Source: Amyloporia xantha
Lineage: Eukaryota; Basidiomycota; Agaricomycetes; Polyporales; Adustoporiaceae
Length of the DNA stretch: 64,000 nucleotides
NCBI GenBank assembly: GCA_036971615.1
Contig: JAYKKR010000040.1
Coordinates: 218,362-282,361, forward strand
Direction: 5' to 3'
Shown: positions 22,848 to 34,736 of the stretch, in pieces
Layout of the letters: every line of letters begins with the position of its first letter
How positions within the stretch are numbered: the first letter of the stretch is position 1
Made by a program: the position numbers and the translations under genes
Notes under the pieces: generated by a model
The model's database searches: none
Seen by the model: only the letters and a program-made list of their open reading frames with translations
What the model was told of the DNA's origin: nothing

Positions 22848-25056
22848 CTTGATGCTGTTGCTGTTGATGTTGCTGCGGTTCCGTGTATTGAAACGAAGTG
22901 CAGATTCCTATACCGTAAATACAACAACTGCGCCGCAGCCTCAACGTAACGGTGTGTCTGAGAGTACTATCAGTGGCCCTGCAATGCAGTCGCAACAGTA
23001 GTGCCATTCACTGCGTTTATGCATTTTTCGTGACCTGGATGCTAGGTAGTCAGTAGGAGGGATCGTGATTCTCGTGTCTGAGTAGTACAGATAGTCACCG
23101 TATGCTAGAGGCACGATGCTATGTAGTGGACCTTGCCGCGAAAAGAATACCAGACTGTGTAGCCACCCATACGCCAAAGACGCGAATGAGAATAGCCGCC
23201 GTCCCGTGTCTGAGACGCTACCTATTCTAGCAGCGTCGTGCCGCTATTTCTGTGATTCAAAGTCGTGTCTTAGTCACGATGTCTGCGATACAACTTCGCG
23301 ACACATCTACTTCTGTGGTGAATCAATTATCATGTAGCTGCCAACATAGTGCCCGGACACTACATAGCGGACGTTCAAATCTTGTGCCCCTTAAGTTCAA
23401 TGGCCCACGTCGTCACGGTTGTGGTTTTCACTCCCTCTACATCTTGCCTTAACGTCTCGAGTCAGTCTGATACACGCTGGAAAAGACACCTTCAGGCTGT
23501 CCAATAAGTCTCGCAGCCTCCCTGCTGATGCCGGGATACTTGACCGTAGTCAATAGTGGCGTGCTCAAAACATCATGAAGAGCGCCGTCAGCAAGCTCTA
23601 TGCGATCATTGGCGCCAAAGACCAGGAGCTGGTGCAGGTACGCCGAAATATTCCTCTTTAAGTGTGATCGGAGGCGCTGAACCGCCGCATGTCGATGCAA
23701 GGACATTCCCGAGACCCACGACGTGGACTTGTTCCTCCAGAACCTCACTCGGAAGGCTGCTGCCTTGCGCGACGACCCTACGACGGCTCTCGGAGACACA
23801 TGAGGGTGCTGACAGCATGGCATTGACACTGCCACGAGGCCATCCGGTAGGTGCTCGATGCTGTCGACTGTGATCTCGCTCGCTGACGGCCGTAGCTAAG
23901 GTGAAGCTCGATGCAGCAATGGGTGGAGATTGCCCCATGGACCTTCAAGTTCAGGCATGCAGGCAGGCATGTAGGCGCAACGTTTATAGGCCATCAATGT
24001 ATAGTACTACTACCAGTATACAGCACGGGCCACCGTTGAATGCATTTGATTCTAGTCATTACAAATTAGTGATTACGGAAGGAACCAATATCCCAACAAC
24101 TCGGTCTGTAGTGACAGAATAGTGGCTAAGGAGTAAATATCGCGGAGGTACTACTACTTCTTCTAGTAGAAGCAACACGACAGTTGCTGTGTGGCATAGT
24201 GCATGTCGCGGTAGGGCTGCTGTGACGGATCGTGCCCGAGACACTATCTAGCAACTAGGTACCGCATCTGATCTCTAGCCGCATGGCGCTGTCCGATGTA
24301 GCGGCGACGGCCACGACCTCCACGATATTGGCCAGTGTCCTACCTAGTGCCCAGGAAACTAATTTGGCAAAAACGCAGTGATTTTGCGTTTGGGGCACAT
24401 TTCTGTCCCCCAAATATTCTGATATTTATGATGAAGACTCTTTTATGCATTAGTTCAAATCCTGTCTACTCAGATGCTGCAAAGCGGAAGCGGTAAGAGA
24501 ATGAAAAATCGCAAACCGGCCAATCACAGGATTTGCAACACGGAATGAGCTCGGCAGTCTCTCGATTCACTTCCTTTGGTCCCAAAACTTAGTACAAGTA
24601 TTCAGTTGCATTCTTCTAGCGTACGGTAGTATGCCGGAGATGCGAATGAAACCAGAACCCATACATGAGATGAAAGATGAGCTCCAGAGAGAATGAGGGT
24701 GACAGATCCACCACATTCTACTAATTTAGGAGCCCCATCACTGCTTTAGCACGTCAGAGCTCATGCATATTTGGTGGATGCCGTGTCGGTATTCGAATTT
24801 GATCGTGACAACACCCGTGACTGTCAATTGCATTGCTGTTGCGACCAAGTTGCGACTCTAGTTCACCCTCAGTATCGTTCCTCACCGCATGTACCACACC
24901 TGTAAAATCCCAGGGGATACATTCGAACCATGGCTTTCCGTTAGACAAAACTCCGAAAGGTTCTGGGACATAGCTGAGGAGGGGGCAGGGAATCCGTGAA
25001 AAAGTTGCATTAGAGGGCCACTGATAGTAGTACACATAGAGGAAGTATCTTCGAGG
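22848..25056. other. 2.2 kb intergenic stretch
   Basis: Mostly without genes. One minus-strand frame (23449-23823) is listed separately with low confidence. There is a gttgctgttgatgttgctg run near 22858 and otherwise no repeat or RNA gene that I recognise. Confidence 0.4.
23449..23823 (-). CDS. Possible small protein, unrecognised
   Basis: An open frame of about 124 codons from an ATG at 23823. Its second half (LVFGANDRIELADGALHDVL... to VFSSVYQTDSRR) reads like natural protein, while the first half is arginine-rich and less convincing. The overlapping frame is also open, so a real gene might use an intron that joins the two. No family recognised. Confidence 0.25.
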   Translation of the reverse strand: MPCCQHPHVSPRAVVGSSRKAAAFRVRFWRNKSTSWVSGMSLHRHAAVQRLRSHLKRNISAYLHQLLVFGANDRIELADGALHDVLSTPLLTTVKYPGISREAARLIGQPEGVFSSVYQTDSRR

Positions 25057-25904
25057 TCACCATACACTTTGTGGCTGTGTAGCGGCGGGACTGGATGGTA
25101 TGCTTTGTGGCATGACCGTACTCCTCGGGGCCTCCTTGACCGCCTCCAGGTCCTTCCTGTATTCAATCTTCTCAACTCGAACCTCGCCTTCGATCAGCTG
25201 ATAGACGTAGGTGACCACCACAGGTCCCTGTATGTCCATGAGAGCGAATGATGGCGTCGGGTCGCTGTGAAAGCGGTGAGGTGAGATGAGGCGCGGTGTG
25301 AGATGCCGATGGCCCGGGACACGACACGGTGTATCATAAGAGCAGCACATACCCGCTGACGGTGCCTGTCCATGCCCCAGTGGCAGAACCGGGATTCACG
25401 AAAAAGCGGCCGTCGTACTCGACAGCTTGGAAGCTGGGCCGTTGGATGCAGTCAGCCAGCAGTGGGGCGCGTAGCCAGTGGGAAGACTCACGTATGTGTA
25501 TGTCCGGAAATCAGCACGTCTACGTCCAGCTGCCGCGCGATGGCACTGAGAGAATCCAGATCACCGGTCGGTATGCACTGGTGCCCGTGAACGACCCCGA
25601 TGCGAACAGGCGAGTGGGTCACGGTCACGGATAGAGGAAATGAGGTCTGTGCGAAAGTCCATAGGCGTAAGCCAAGCACCTCGGAGGAAGCGTGGTTCAC
25701 AGCTACCTCGTCATAGTCCCCGCGAACGACATGCACGTCTGGCGAGACGGTGCGCAGGTATTCGTACGTCTCCCGGTCGCAGACGTTGCCGGTACAGAGT
25801 ATCTGCTGTATTTTCCCCGGAACAAGCAGCTTCTTGAATTTTGTGGGCAGGTCGTGTATTCTGTGAGGGATGTGGAGGTCGCCAATGATAAGCACAAGGA
25901 CCAT
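25057..25904 (-). CDS. VPS29: Retromer subunit Vps29
   Basis: Exons 25904-25492, 25433-25353 and 25264-25057, 233 residues. It has the metallophosphoesterase-like fold of Vps29: GDLHIPHR at residues 8-15, [22 protein letters not shown] and SGHTHT. Vps29 is part of the retromer cargo-selective complex with Vps26 and Vps35 and recycles receptors from endosomes to the Golgi; it is generally regarded as a scaffold rather than an enzyme. The usual GN-D motif is here GNVCD and the GDYD replaces GDFD, normal variation for the family. The C-terminus adds ~35 residues ([10 protein letters not shown]...) beyond the core. It is divergent from MDM35, 194 bases away. Confidence 0.95.
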
Positions 25905-26098
25905 CGTAACAGACTGTCGAGTACAGATGCACTAACTTACTAGACGCAGTCGGTTAGGCGCCCATGGCCCTCTCGCGTTGTGTACGTTCATTTGTCCTGT
26001 GGCGCCTACGCCTTTGCCGTGCAGTTGACGAGTGCGCGCGTTTCGCCAGTCGAAATATGTTTGAGACTGTCTTCTAGCTGCTACCCTCAAGTCTCCTC

Positions 26099-26459
26099 AT
26101 GGCTCATAGCTTGTCCGAGGAGTGCACGCCTCTGAAGCGGGAATACGATTCCTGTTTCAACGCTTGGTTCGAGGGCTACCTGGAGCCTGCCGTGTCTGCG
26201 TCCGCGTCTCCTGAGCAGCGCTCGAAATTCTCGCAGGAGAAGGCAGCGGAATACGAACGCAATTGCGGTAAATTATGGACGCAATATCGCGAGTGTGTGC
26301 AGGTACCGCGTCGCGCTCATTCCTGTCCGCTATTGGCTGACCCACGCCCAGAAAGCCGTCAAAGACAAAGGGCTGGACACTTTACTAGACCAGGCGCGAC
26401 AGGAAAACCCGCTGAAGGACCCGCCACCACCCCCGGCGGTGGATGGCTCCGCTTCGTGA
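26099..26459 (+). CDS. MDM35: Mdm35/TRIAP1-family mitochondrial protein
   Basis: Exons 26099-26302 and 26352-26459, 103 residues. It shows the twin CX9C motif: CTPLKREYDSC near residue 9 and CGKLWTQYREC near 57. Family members are imported into the intermembrane space by the Mia40 disulfide relay and pair with PRELI/Ups proteins that shuttle phosphatidic acid and phosphatidylserine. The C-terminal PLKDPPPPP tail is typical of fungal members. Divergent from VPS29. Confidence 0.92.
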
Positions 26460-26588
26460 TGGCGGGGTAGTGTAGTAGTATCTGGTGTATGTCTGCCGTA
26501 TGACCTGCTGCCTCACTGTCGAGCTCACCTCCACCTCGCTCCCGTTGTCATATTCAGCCGTCGTTGTATATTATATAATCCCCGCTTG

Positions 26589-26855
26589 ATGCCCTCATCC
26601 ATGTCCACCGTGACCGATGTGCACTCTCGCTTCAATGCCACTGGACTGTTTGAAACGTCTCAAGACGGGTTAGTATGCACTCGCTTCTGGCACAATATCC
26701 GTCATCAAAGCGGGCTCGTTCATGCGTGGGGTGGTTTCGCCGACCTGCATCCTGACACATCTTCGTTCAAGGCGACAGTCACGGCAGAAGGCGCGCGTCT
26801 GCGACAGCGATCGTCGACGGTTACGTACGGCGTAGAGCGGTATAGTCGATTGTAA
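26589..26855 (+). CDS. Possible small protein, unrecognised
   Basis: An 88-codon open frame starting at an ATG 130 bases after MDM35, preceded closely by tatattatataatcc (26567-26581). The TATA-like stretch is too near the ATG to be a normal core promoter. No domain, signal peptide or family recognised; it may be spurious. Confidence 0.2.
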   Translation: MPSSMSTVTDVHSRFNATGLFETSQDGLVCTRFWHNIRHQSGLVHAWGGFADLHPDTSSFKATVTAEGARLRQRSSTVTYGVERYSRL

Positions 26856-27258
26856 CTACAGCTGCGCAGTGGCTTACTTACTATAGAACGTACAACCCAA
26901 GATAATGGCCAGATTTCAACGATTGGAGTTTCGCTACCGTGCTGTACGGTTCGACTGGATCTGCCGCTGATCCGTATGTTACGGGGTCAGGAGTCCGGAC
27001 CCAGTTACGCCGTTCTTCGCTCGCAGTGGAACTGTGGGTGGCGCCGCGCTTCTAGCCAGCAGCCAGCATGCCGCCGTAAGGCTCGAACGGCATTCGCTCA
27101 AACGCCCACATACGCATGACCAGTTAGGCCAGATCTGCAGTAACACGACCGATGCTACTCAGCCTTGACGGCTCTACATACAAGCATTCGCCTCCCGAAA
27201 TTATTGCGTCTCGATGTCCAAGCGCTATATTGATTCGCTCAACGACTAGCTACTCGTC

Positions 27259-27600
27259 ATGCAATCATTCATATTGCTGCTCCTAATCGGCGCTGTCGCA
27301 CAATCGGGCACCGTCCTGACATCGTTTGAATTCCACAGGGCACCTCGCGCCCTGCCAATAATCACTTGTCGCCTTCACGACCTTATCCAGACCCCAATAA
27401 TTGGCATCGTCAGTCTTGACTCTTGTTCGGGTGCCTCGCCTGAGCAGTATCTGTTTATCATACGCCACATTCACACGGGGAATTCGAGGGCTAGCGCTGC
27501 GCGGGTGCAAGGGATTACGGCGACGCTCAGCGACGTGCGTATGCGTACGTCCGGCCCTGAGGCCAAGGATATTACTAGGGTGAAGCGGCATAGGAAATAG
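27259..27600 (+). CDS. Possible small protein with a signal-like N-terminus
   Basis: A 113-codon open frame from an ATG. The first ~20 residues (MQSFILLLLIGAVAQSGTV) look like a signal peptide. The rest has no recognised domain and only two cysteines. The opposite strand is open over the same region for 122 codons, so either or both could be chance. Transcript evidence would decide. Confidence 0.22.
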   Translation: MQSFILLLLIGAVAQSGTVLTSFEFHRAPRALPIITCRLHDLIQTPIIGIVSLDSCSGASPEQYLFIIRHIHTGNSRASAARVQGITATLSDVRMRTSGPEAKDITRVKRHRK

Positions 27601-27927
27601 AGAAATGGACCTGAATGTTCGGGAATGGGTGTGACACATGAGCGCGTCCACGCCGCCACAGGCCTAATTGATGTTTGTCGAGGGATGGGACATATCTTGT
27701 TCAGTATCAGCGTGTGATTGATGGTACGATGCAGTATGCGTGTGCGTCACGAGAAACAGTGCGGTATGTACAACAGTAATGTATCCTGGATGATTCCTTC
27801 TAAGTAGCGGCCGGATACACAATCCAGTAAGTAGCGTCGAGTGTCCCCAAATAATGAAAGCGTGTGCGATGCGGAAAGGAAGCAATGACAGTCCGGGAGG
27901 TCATGCGATGTAACAGGGCCAAACCCT

Positions 27928-29338
27928 CTAGTAAGCGGCGGAAGGGCATCCCGACGGATACTCGTACATCCCGACGTGCGTCGGCATGACTTCTACGCCC
28001 GCGTATGGGTCGGAAGTGGCAGCGCCGTAATGATGTACGGCATAGTCTTCGGTCCCTGCGTAGGGCGGGAGATACGCCGTCACGAGTTGTGTGTAGCTGT
28101 GCGAGATTCGGACGTCAGTGGCCGTTTTTCTAAGCGAAGGATCGGAGACGCGTACCTGTTGTCCGCCATTGACATCTCGTATGAATATGAGGCGCTGAGC
28201 AGATCTGCTTCGGTGTAGTAGACGTATGCTCCCTGTGGTGCGTCGACATACTGCTCCTGTGGAAAGAAGGCAGCTTGTGACGCAGACGCGTCCTCTTGAG
28301 GAGGGTCTAGAGTATATGGGCTAGGGTCCTCGACGGCAGGCGAGAACGGAGCAAAGTACTTGATTGGACGTGGTGCGTGGATCCATGACGAGCTCGACTG
28401 CGTAGGTTCAACGTCACTCAGCTCGCTACGTGGACTCGTGTGGCCGTAATACACAGTTTGTGGCTCTGCACTCGACGCGTCGCACGCGTGATGTTGCTGC
28501 ATGGCAGTCGACGCGAGACGGGGACTATGTGGCCGTGACGGTGGGCGCTGGGGCACCCATGAATTTGAGGCGCTATCTCTCGATGGTCCCTCGGGCTCGC
28601 CGAGGCACCATGTCATGTCGACCTCCTCCCGTTTTGGTGAGGAGCACAGGGGAGGGCTGTAGCGAGCCATCATCTCTGCTGTAATGGACATGGTCCCTGT
28701 CGGGTCGCGATATATGGACGAGGGGGACGACGAAGTTGCCTTGCCTCGTGCGCGTTTTCTGGAGAGGTTAGGCCCTCGATTGTCTTTCGCGTCGTCCGGG
28801 TCGTACTGACAAAGATAGCCGCGCGACAAACAACGCGCGCATGCAGGTCGCGTGCCACTGCACTGGATGTGGACGCGTTAGGCCACACTTCAGACAGCGC
28901 CGAGAGACTCACTTTGGCTTTACGCCCGCGGCACTTATTGCACGCCTTTACGGTGCGTTTGTTTTTCAGTGGGGTCGGTGAGCGGAGGAAAATGCAAGCA
29001 CCGTCGGGTCCAGGAAGAACCCCTGGGCGGTAGTCGCAGTACTCGTGCCCCCAGGGAACGTTGTATGGGATGAGGTCCCAGGTCTCCTGGGACTCTGCAG
29101 CAGGGTCGGCGAACAAAGAGGATGTCGGCTCGTTCGAAGGGGTGGCAGGAGACAGCGCCGAGTCTTCAGAGCACGAGGAATAGTCCGAACTTGAGCCCGG
29201 GGACGGTGCCCATGAGTCTGAGAGGTTACGACCAGTCATGAGGGGGTGCATGTTGGAGGGAGAGCCTTGCGCGTATTGAAAGGCAGGAGGCGGCATGTGA
29301 AAGGCACCGTAGGAAGTATCGGCTGAAATAACGGACAT
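27928..29338 (-). CDS. Zn2Cys6 transcription regulator
   Basis: Exons 29338-28913, 28862-28156 and 28096-27928, 433 residues. The first intron splits the binuclear cluster: CNKCRGRKAK ends exon 1 and CSGTRPACARCLSRGYLC begins exon 2, giving six cysteines with normal fungal spacing near residues 132-160. It is followed by a basic RKRARGK. The rest is Ser/Pro-rich, low complexity, with no fungal-specific middle homology domain visible. The cluster lies in the middle of the N-terminal half rather than at the very N-terminus. It should bind DNA in the nucleus; the targets are unknown and no metabolic cluster lies beside it. Confidence 0.88.
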
Positions 29339-30476
29339 GGGGACGCGTGTTGTAGCAGAGATGAGCAGGGGGTAGATGGGGGTCGAGAGGAGAGACGGTG
29401 TTGATATATTCTGGGAGGATTGGAATGGCCACCGGGGATGGAAAAGGCGTCAATATTAGGGTACAAAATAGAGGGAATTCCATTGTTGTGGCCAGATGGA
29501 TCGAGATTGACGGGGTTGAAGATTCAGAAACAGGCTCAGATCTGGACAAATCTCGCTAAACACGGTTGAAAGAGGAAAGACACAAGGAACAAACTCCGAC
29601 ATAGCGCCTGTCCCACTCGTCCAATGACAGAAAACATCAGCCCATGTCGCGGTTCTATCGCCAGTGGCATGTCCGTCCTGGCCTAGAACATATGCCCCGA
29701 CTCCCCCGACAACAATTTCGCTCACTTTACATGAACTGTCCTCTCAGCCTCGCCTAGGCTGCCTTCATAAAGTAGTGCTAGTCGATGGCCACCATTATTC
29801 TCCTTATGAGGACGCGACGTTTGCATTGTAACGAAGCAGGACACGTCACCGATTTACACTATGTTTATCACTCGAGGAAGATCCCTGCCCGCGACCTAGA
29901 ACCTCCGCGTCCGCGACTAGTTGAATTCACCATCTGTCCCACGGCTAACCTGTCTCTGAGCCAAATTAGCGAGGCCTGATACGCCACTGGGCTGCGAAAA
30001 TGCACCAGAATGTGAGCGACGTGTGCCACGTCTGAACGCCCAGTTGATGGGAACTGGCGACAATCTGCCGTTTGGCTGCCAGGCTATCGCGTGAGATCAC
30101 GATTTGCGCACAGAACTTGATTCGCCGACCGTGTCAAACAGGGACCATCCATCCGTCGGCCCTGCAGCCATGCCGTTCGCGATTGAGCCCCAATTTATAT
30201 GAGAGTTATAGAGTTATCCAGTGACCACGCCGAATTGCACACCAGGCCACCGAGGCCGATGCACTGCCGTTTATCTTCATCCTCCTAGAGTTCCTGGGAC
30301 CTGGGTTGGGATACTTCACATGGGCGACGTCGAACACGGATGGAACGGTCGGCACCATACGGTGGGGACTTCCGATTAATTCCACACACAAAAAATGCTA
30401 TAGATAAACAGGGGGTATCACTGCAAGTACGTATGTTTACACCGATCCGACAAAGACCGCGGAGGCGCTAGAAGGC
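29339..30476. other. Intergenic stretch, no supported gene
   Basis: Contains the promoter side of the Zn2Cys6 gene and the 3' flank of the dynein light chain gene. Only short frames without recognisable content. Confidence 0.45.
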
Positions 30477-30945
30477 TCACGACGCAGGGTCGTGCAGAAC
30501 AGCCAGGAGATACCGCTCGTCTGCACAGGTGATCGGCACGCCTTAGCATGTGGAGTCAGAGAAGAGCTGGGGACGCGACGTACCCGGGGATATCATGATT
30601 TCGTGCCGCTTCGTCCGAATTCTCATAAATCGCATATCATCCTAGCGCAACCCGTGATGTTCATAACCATAACCAGCAAAGGGACGAACTGGGGACACTC
30701 ACGGCCTCCGTCTCGTCTACGCTCACTTCTTCGAGACCGCGTTGCACGCTTGCGACAATCCGGCCGACGGCACTGGCGTACTTTTTGCCCTGCTCGCCTT
30801 CAAAGACAACGCCAGAGTGTCGGATGATGGTGACTGGATGGCTCCGCGTGAGGAGCATGTAACCAAGGACGGAGCGGTGCGACGTCAACATGGCGAGAAT
30901 CTGTTCAAGTTCCGGAGGTGTTGGCACTGCACTCGAGGAGGCCAT
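30477..30945 (-). CDS. Dynein light chain, roadblock/LC7 type
   Basis: Exons 30945-30703, 30641-30584 and 30520-30477, 114 residues. Roadblock fold: ELEQILAMLTSHRSVLGYML at the N-terminal helix and first strand, then TIIRHSGVVFEG, and the C-terminal signature RIRTKRHEIMISPDERYLLAV. It binds the dynein intermediate chain and supports retrograde transport along microtubules, needed for nuclear migration in hyphae. The frame continues open upstream of the chosen ATG, but MASSSAV starts at the position usual for the family. Confidence 0.92.
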
Positions 30946-33900
30946 GGCCTGCGAGAAAGCCGGCAGTGATGGTGAGGAAACGCCCTTCAACGACTGTCTT
31001 CGGTCAACAAACGTTACTGTTGAGGTCCATGAAAAAGGAGAAAATGCACTCACCATGGTGGTCAGAACAATGGTGAACTTGGTGTATCAATGACCTTGCC
31101 TTCAGATGGCCTGCGCACTGTCACCCATTATGTAATCAATCCGTGACCAACGTGTCACACCACTACGTGACATTCGTCACACCGCACATCGTCGTGCTAA
31201 TTTTGTGAGTCATACACTGCAGTACCTACATCTGGATACGTGGTACGTCCAACTAATAGAGAAGTGGCGTAATTAACACCTTCTATCAATTTATAGACCC
31301 ATCTCGTAGAGTTCCAGCCGCAATTGATCAGTTTTGTTGACCTGCAGCAGATGGGCTGGCCATCGACGTTGACTGGCCACTGCACCCGCATCATGGGGAT
31401 GAATATTAACAGTGCACGCATCGTTGACTGAAATATCCATAATCCACATCCGCCGCGGCACAAGCCTGAAGAGATACCGACATATCCATGACGCTTGCGC
31501 TTGAGAGCATGTATTTCGCAAAGACGAGCTAACGCGGACTTGTTCTGCGGACTCGGGACTCGAAGGTGAGTCCTGCGTAAACATCTGGCGAACATGACAG
31601 AAGTCCCTTCTGACGTCGTCTTACCATAGGTCCCCCCGATGTGGGTAGATTGCATCGAGTCTTGTCCCAGCCTGGCACAGAAAAGGAAGCTCATAAGGCT
31701 AAGTGCACTGAAGAGATGCACACCTTCAGAGGTAGCTATAACACACCGCGAGGAATGTTCCTTGTGTTGTCGTGTTCACCACACAGTTAAGGAAGTCAGC
31801 GTCCAAGTGCCTATCCCTGATGACCTAACACGATGGCTACAAACAGGACAGTCATTTGGGTCTGAAAAGTACGACCGCGCACAGCTTCATTGGTACAGTC
31901 GTCAGGGCCATATTATCGAACGTCAGTAAAATTCTGTCCGAGCGCAAATATAGCAACGCGCCGTCCTACTAGCAGAGCCGACTGCGAATGTATACCGGCC
32001 GCCGTCGCTGGCGGTGCAAAGATACCCCCACCGCAGAACCCCTTCATAATCCAGAAGTACTCAATTTGCATCTAGGCCGATCAAGAATCCATGATCCAAT
32101 GTTGACGAGAGCTGATTGGCAACTGATTGGAATGGCCATCACACTCTTCGAGAGAAAGAGAACCTTCTCGCGACAGAACGATGATGTGGCGTCGCAATTA
32201 TGTGAGCTGGAAGCAAAGAGCCCCGTCAGAAAGTGAGTCCACATGTTCTTGCGCAAGTGCTGGCTGCCTGAACAATGCCGGGAGATAGTAGGCCATGATG
32301 GTGGCTGGGCTGTCGGCCGGCCAACCTTCTATTTGTCATGATTCCTGTGCGTATCGCCCTGATTTTTCGGTGACATCAGAACGAGAACGACTCAGATAGC
32401 GATTCTATTACCTTTGAATGTTGACTCGACTTGGCCGCCGGTGAGCCATGGCGGGGGTAGCAGGGGTTATTGGATATTTCTGCGGAATGGAAAAATCAGA
32501 ACGTCATGTTGGCGCATTTATGGCGCTCTGGGTAGAAGTCCTAACGAATGTCATCAAAACACGAGGCTTGCAGCCCGATGATAAGTGCACCACGGTCGAG
32601 ATCACGCCGAAGCTACGCCGTCACCCCGACAGTCACTGACGAAATGTGTGGAACATACATTGATTCGCACATTGTTCACGTGTGTGCGAGTTAATGCCCC
32701 AGTCGGGGCACAGAGACATGGATGCAAAAAATGATACGTTCGATAGAGCAGGCCGTTTTCGATAACGCATCCCCCAAATCGGGCGCCACATGTCGTAGAC
32801 ATTCACGCCAGCTCTAGCCAAGTTGAGATCGGCTTTTGATCGATGTACACGATCCCCGGAGATAGCGATCCTACGAGACGTGGTCAGAAGACAGATACAG
32901 GCCATCGAGAGGGAAAAGGTCCAGAACGATGCCCTGGGTTCTTGACTTCGCTACCGTTGCCCTGGTCCTTTATCGCTCGTCAAGAATCGGGGCACACCGC
33001 TGAGTCAGACTAAAGATGAGTTCCCATCAGTAGCTGGCGGTTGAGCTACCTTCCATATGTATGAACAGGCCCCCCCCTCGTCCAAGCTCTTGATCCACTA
33101 TGGGCATGCGCTCGCTCTGCAAGTTTAATGGTCAATTACGAGTGGACCAAACTTTGAAGGAAGTAGTCGCGTCTGCTAAACGTTAACCCCGGACGTACAG
33201 ACGCCAGTCACTATGCCAGGCGATCCTCATGGGTCGTCGTCCACGGGCACTATGCAGGAAAGGTCAACGAGGTGTAACGATGGACATATTTATAACGGCG
33301 TGATTCCATCAGAGTTATCGCCAAGTGTGAATCAACCCGCATTTTCCCGAGTGTAGCAGAGGACCATGGAGCTGACCGCTATATCTAGGGTAAGCTCGAG
33401 TCTCCGTCGTGTCGGTTCGGGCATACGAATTAGTGCAGATGGATTCATGACAACTGGGGTGCAAGCGCCGCTAGTGCGTTAGCAGCCATTCCAAGCGGAG
33501 CTCATGAACGAATGTGTATCTGATTCCAATGGTGAGATGAATCAGGCTAAAACTCCAAGGCCCGCTGCTTGGATTTAGAACGGTTCGATAAACGTAACTT
33601 TGCTGGCCATCTGCCCTAACCGTCAGGGGGCGACGTCCTGCTGGTCAGTTTCATGCTCTGCTCAGCATTCGAATGCAAGCAAGAATTGAGCGAGGGGATT
33701 GGTCTTTGATGCAACTACGCGTGAGCCTGAGCGACGCAAGCCTCGTAGAGGTTAGAATGCTGAAATAATAGCGTCAAAAGTTCATTCACCATCAGCACCA
33801 GTTCTCATTGGTAGTACATACGCCAAAGTGAAAGTCTCGTAGTTACTTGACCTGACAAAGTCATATATAGTTCTACAAAGTAGAGCTCAAAGAGTGCTTG

Positions 33901-34736
33901 CTTGACGCTTGACGAGGACTGTTACATCTTGAACAGCATGACAACGACCACGCCCCGAGTGCAAACGCAAACGATGCTCGTACCCAGGCAGTCAGAAGTC
34001 TCCCTGGGTATAATAGCAGATGCAGAAATAGACATTTTGACAGATAGACGACCGTTCGACCCAGCGCAATCCACAAGAAGTCCCTCCTCTACCTCGCAGC
34101 CATGCGCTCTGGGGCCAAGCTCCCAGCCAAAAACAATCGAATAGTGTGCAGGATGGAGACCAGTGTCTAGAGCGGACTTGATTGTGTGCATAGCAGCCGG
34201 ATGAAGGTATACGGCCGTAGAGGAAGGGTCGAGAGATGGTGCGAACGCCGAAATAGAGTGTGAGTTTAAGTCGATAAGCAAAGTCCCACGTAGAGGTAGA
34301 AGTGGGAAGAGTCAGAGAGACAGCTGGAAGAGAGCTGAGGCCTTCGTGGCGAACATGCGGCTTATTGGCAACGAAGACGAGACAATGCAAAGCCATGCAA
34401 GCGCCAGTGTGCAGCGCTGTCCTCATTGTTGCCTCCACCGTTGAGCGCGTGGTCCTCATCGTCGCCCTCGTTGATTCCGACGGCGCATTGCATTCATTTC
34501 TGCTGTGCAGCTTGGTTTGGGAGACAGTGTGAGGGTCAATATTGTCTTATCGGAGGGATCATATTTTGTGGCGGTAAGCTCAGCTATAGTTTTGATGTGT
34601 TTGACGATCCTTGCAGCGTTGTTGACTCGCGTGCATCGTCTTTCTCCTCCTCCTCACGATCCTTCACGACCTCCTCCTGCCTGCCTGCGATACCCCGCTC
34701 AGCCTTCTAGGCTTGCTCACTTAGCCATAGGCCGAC
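30946..34736. other. 3.8 kb gene-poor region
   Basis: No gene I can support. Open frames that begin with ATG include 31291-31584 (minus, 97 codons) and 33992-34459 (minus, 155 codons, overlapping another open frame); neither resembles a known family. The stretch 31115-31190 has five GTGAC/GTCAC words in both orientations. The sequence looks like decayed or regulatory DNA ahead of CHS7. Confidence 0.4.

Noticed and set aside
31197..31721. 174-codon minus-strand gene
   Set aside because: The full length needs a GTG start; the part after the first ATG shows no recognisable domain, and an overlapping frame is equally open.
33992..34459. 155-codon minus-strand gene
   Set aside because: A second frame on the same strand is open over most of it, the composition is erratic and no family is recognisable.
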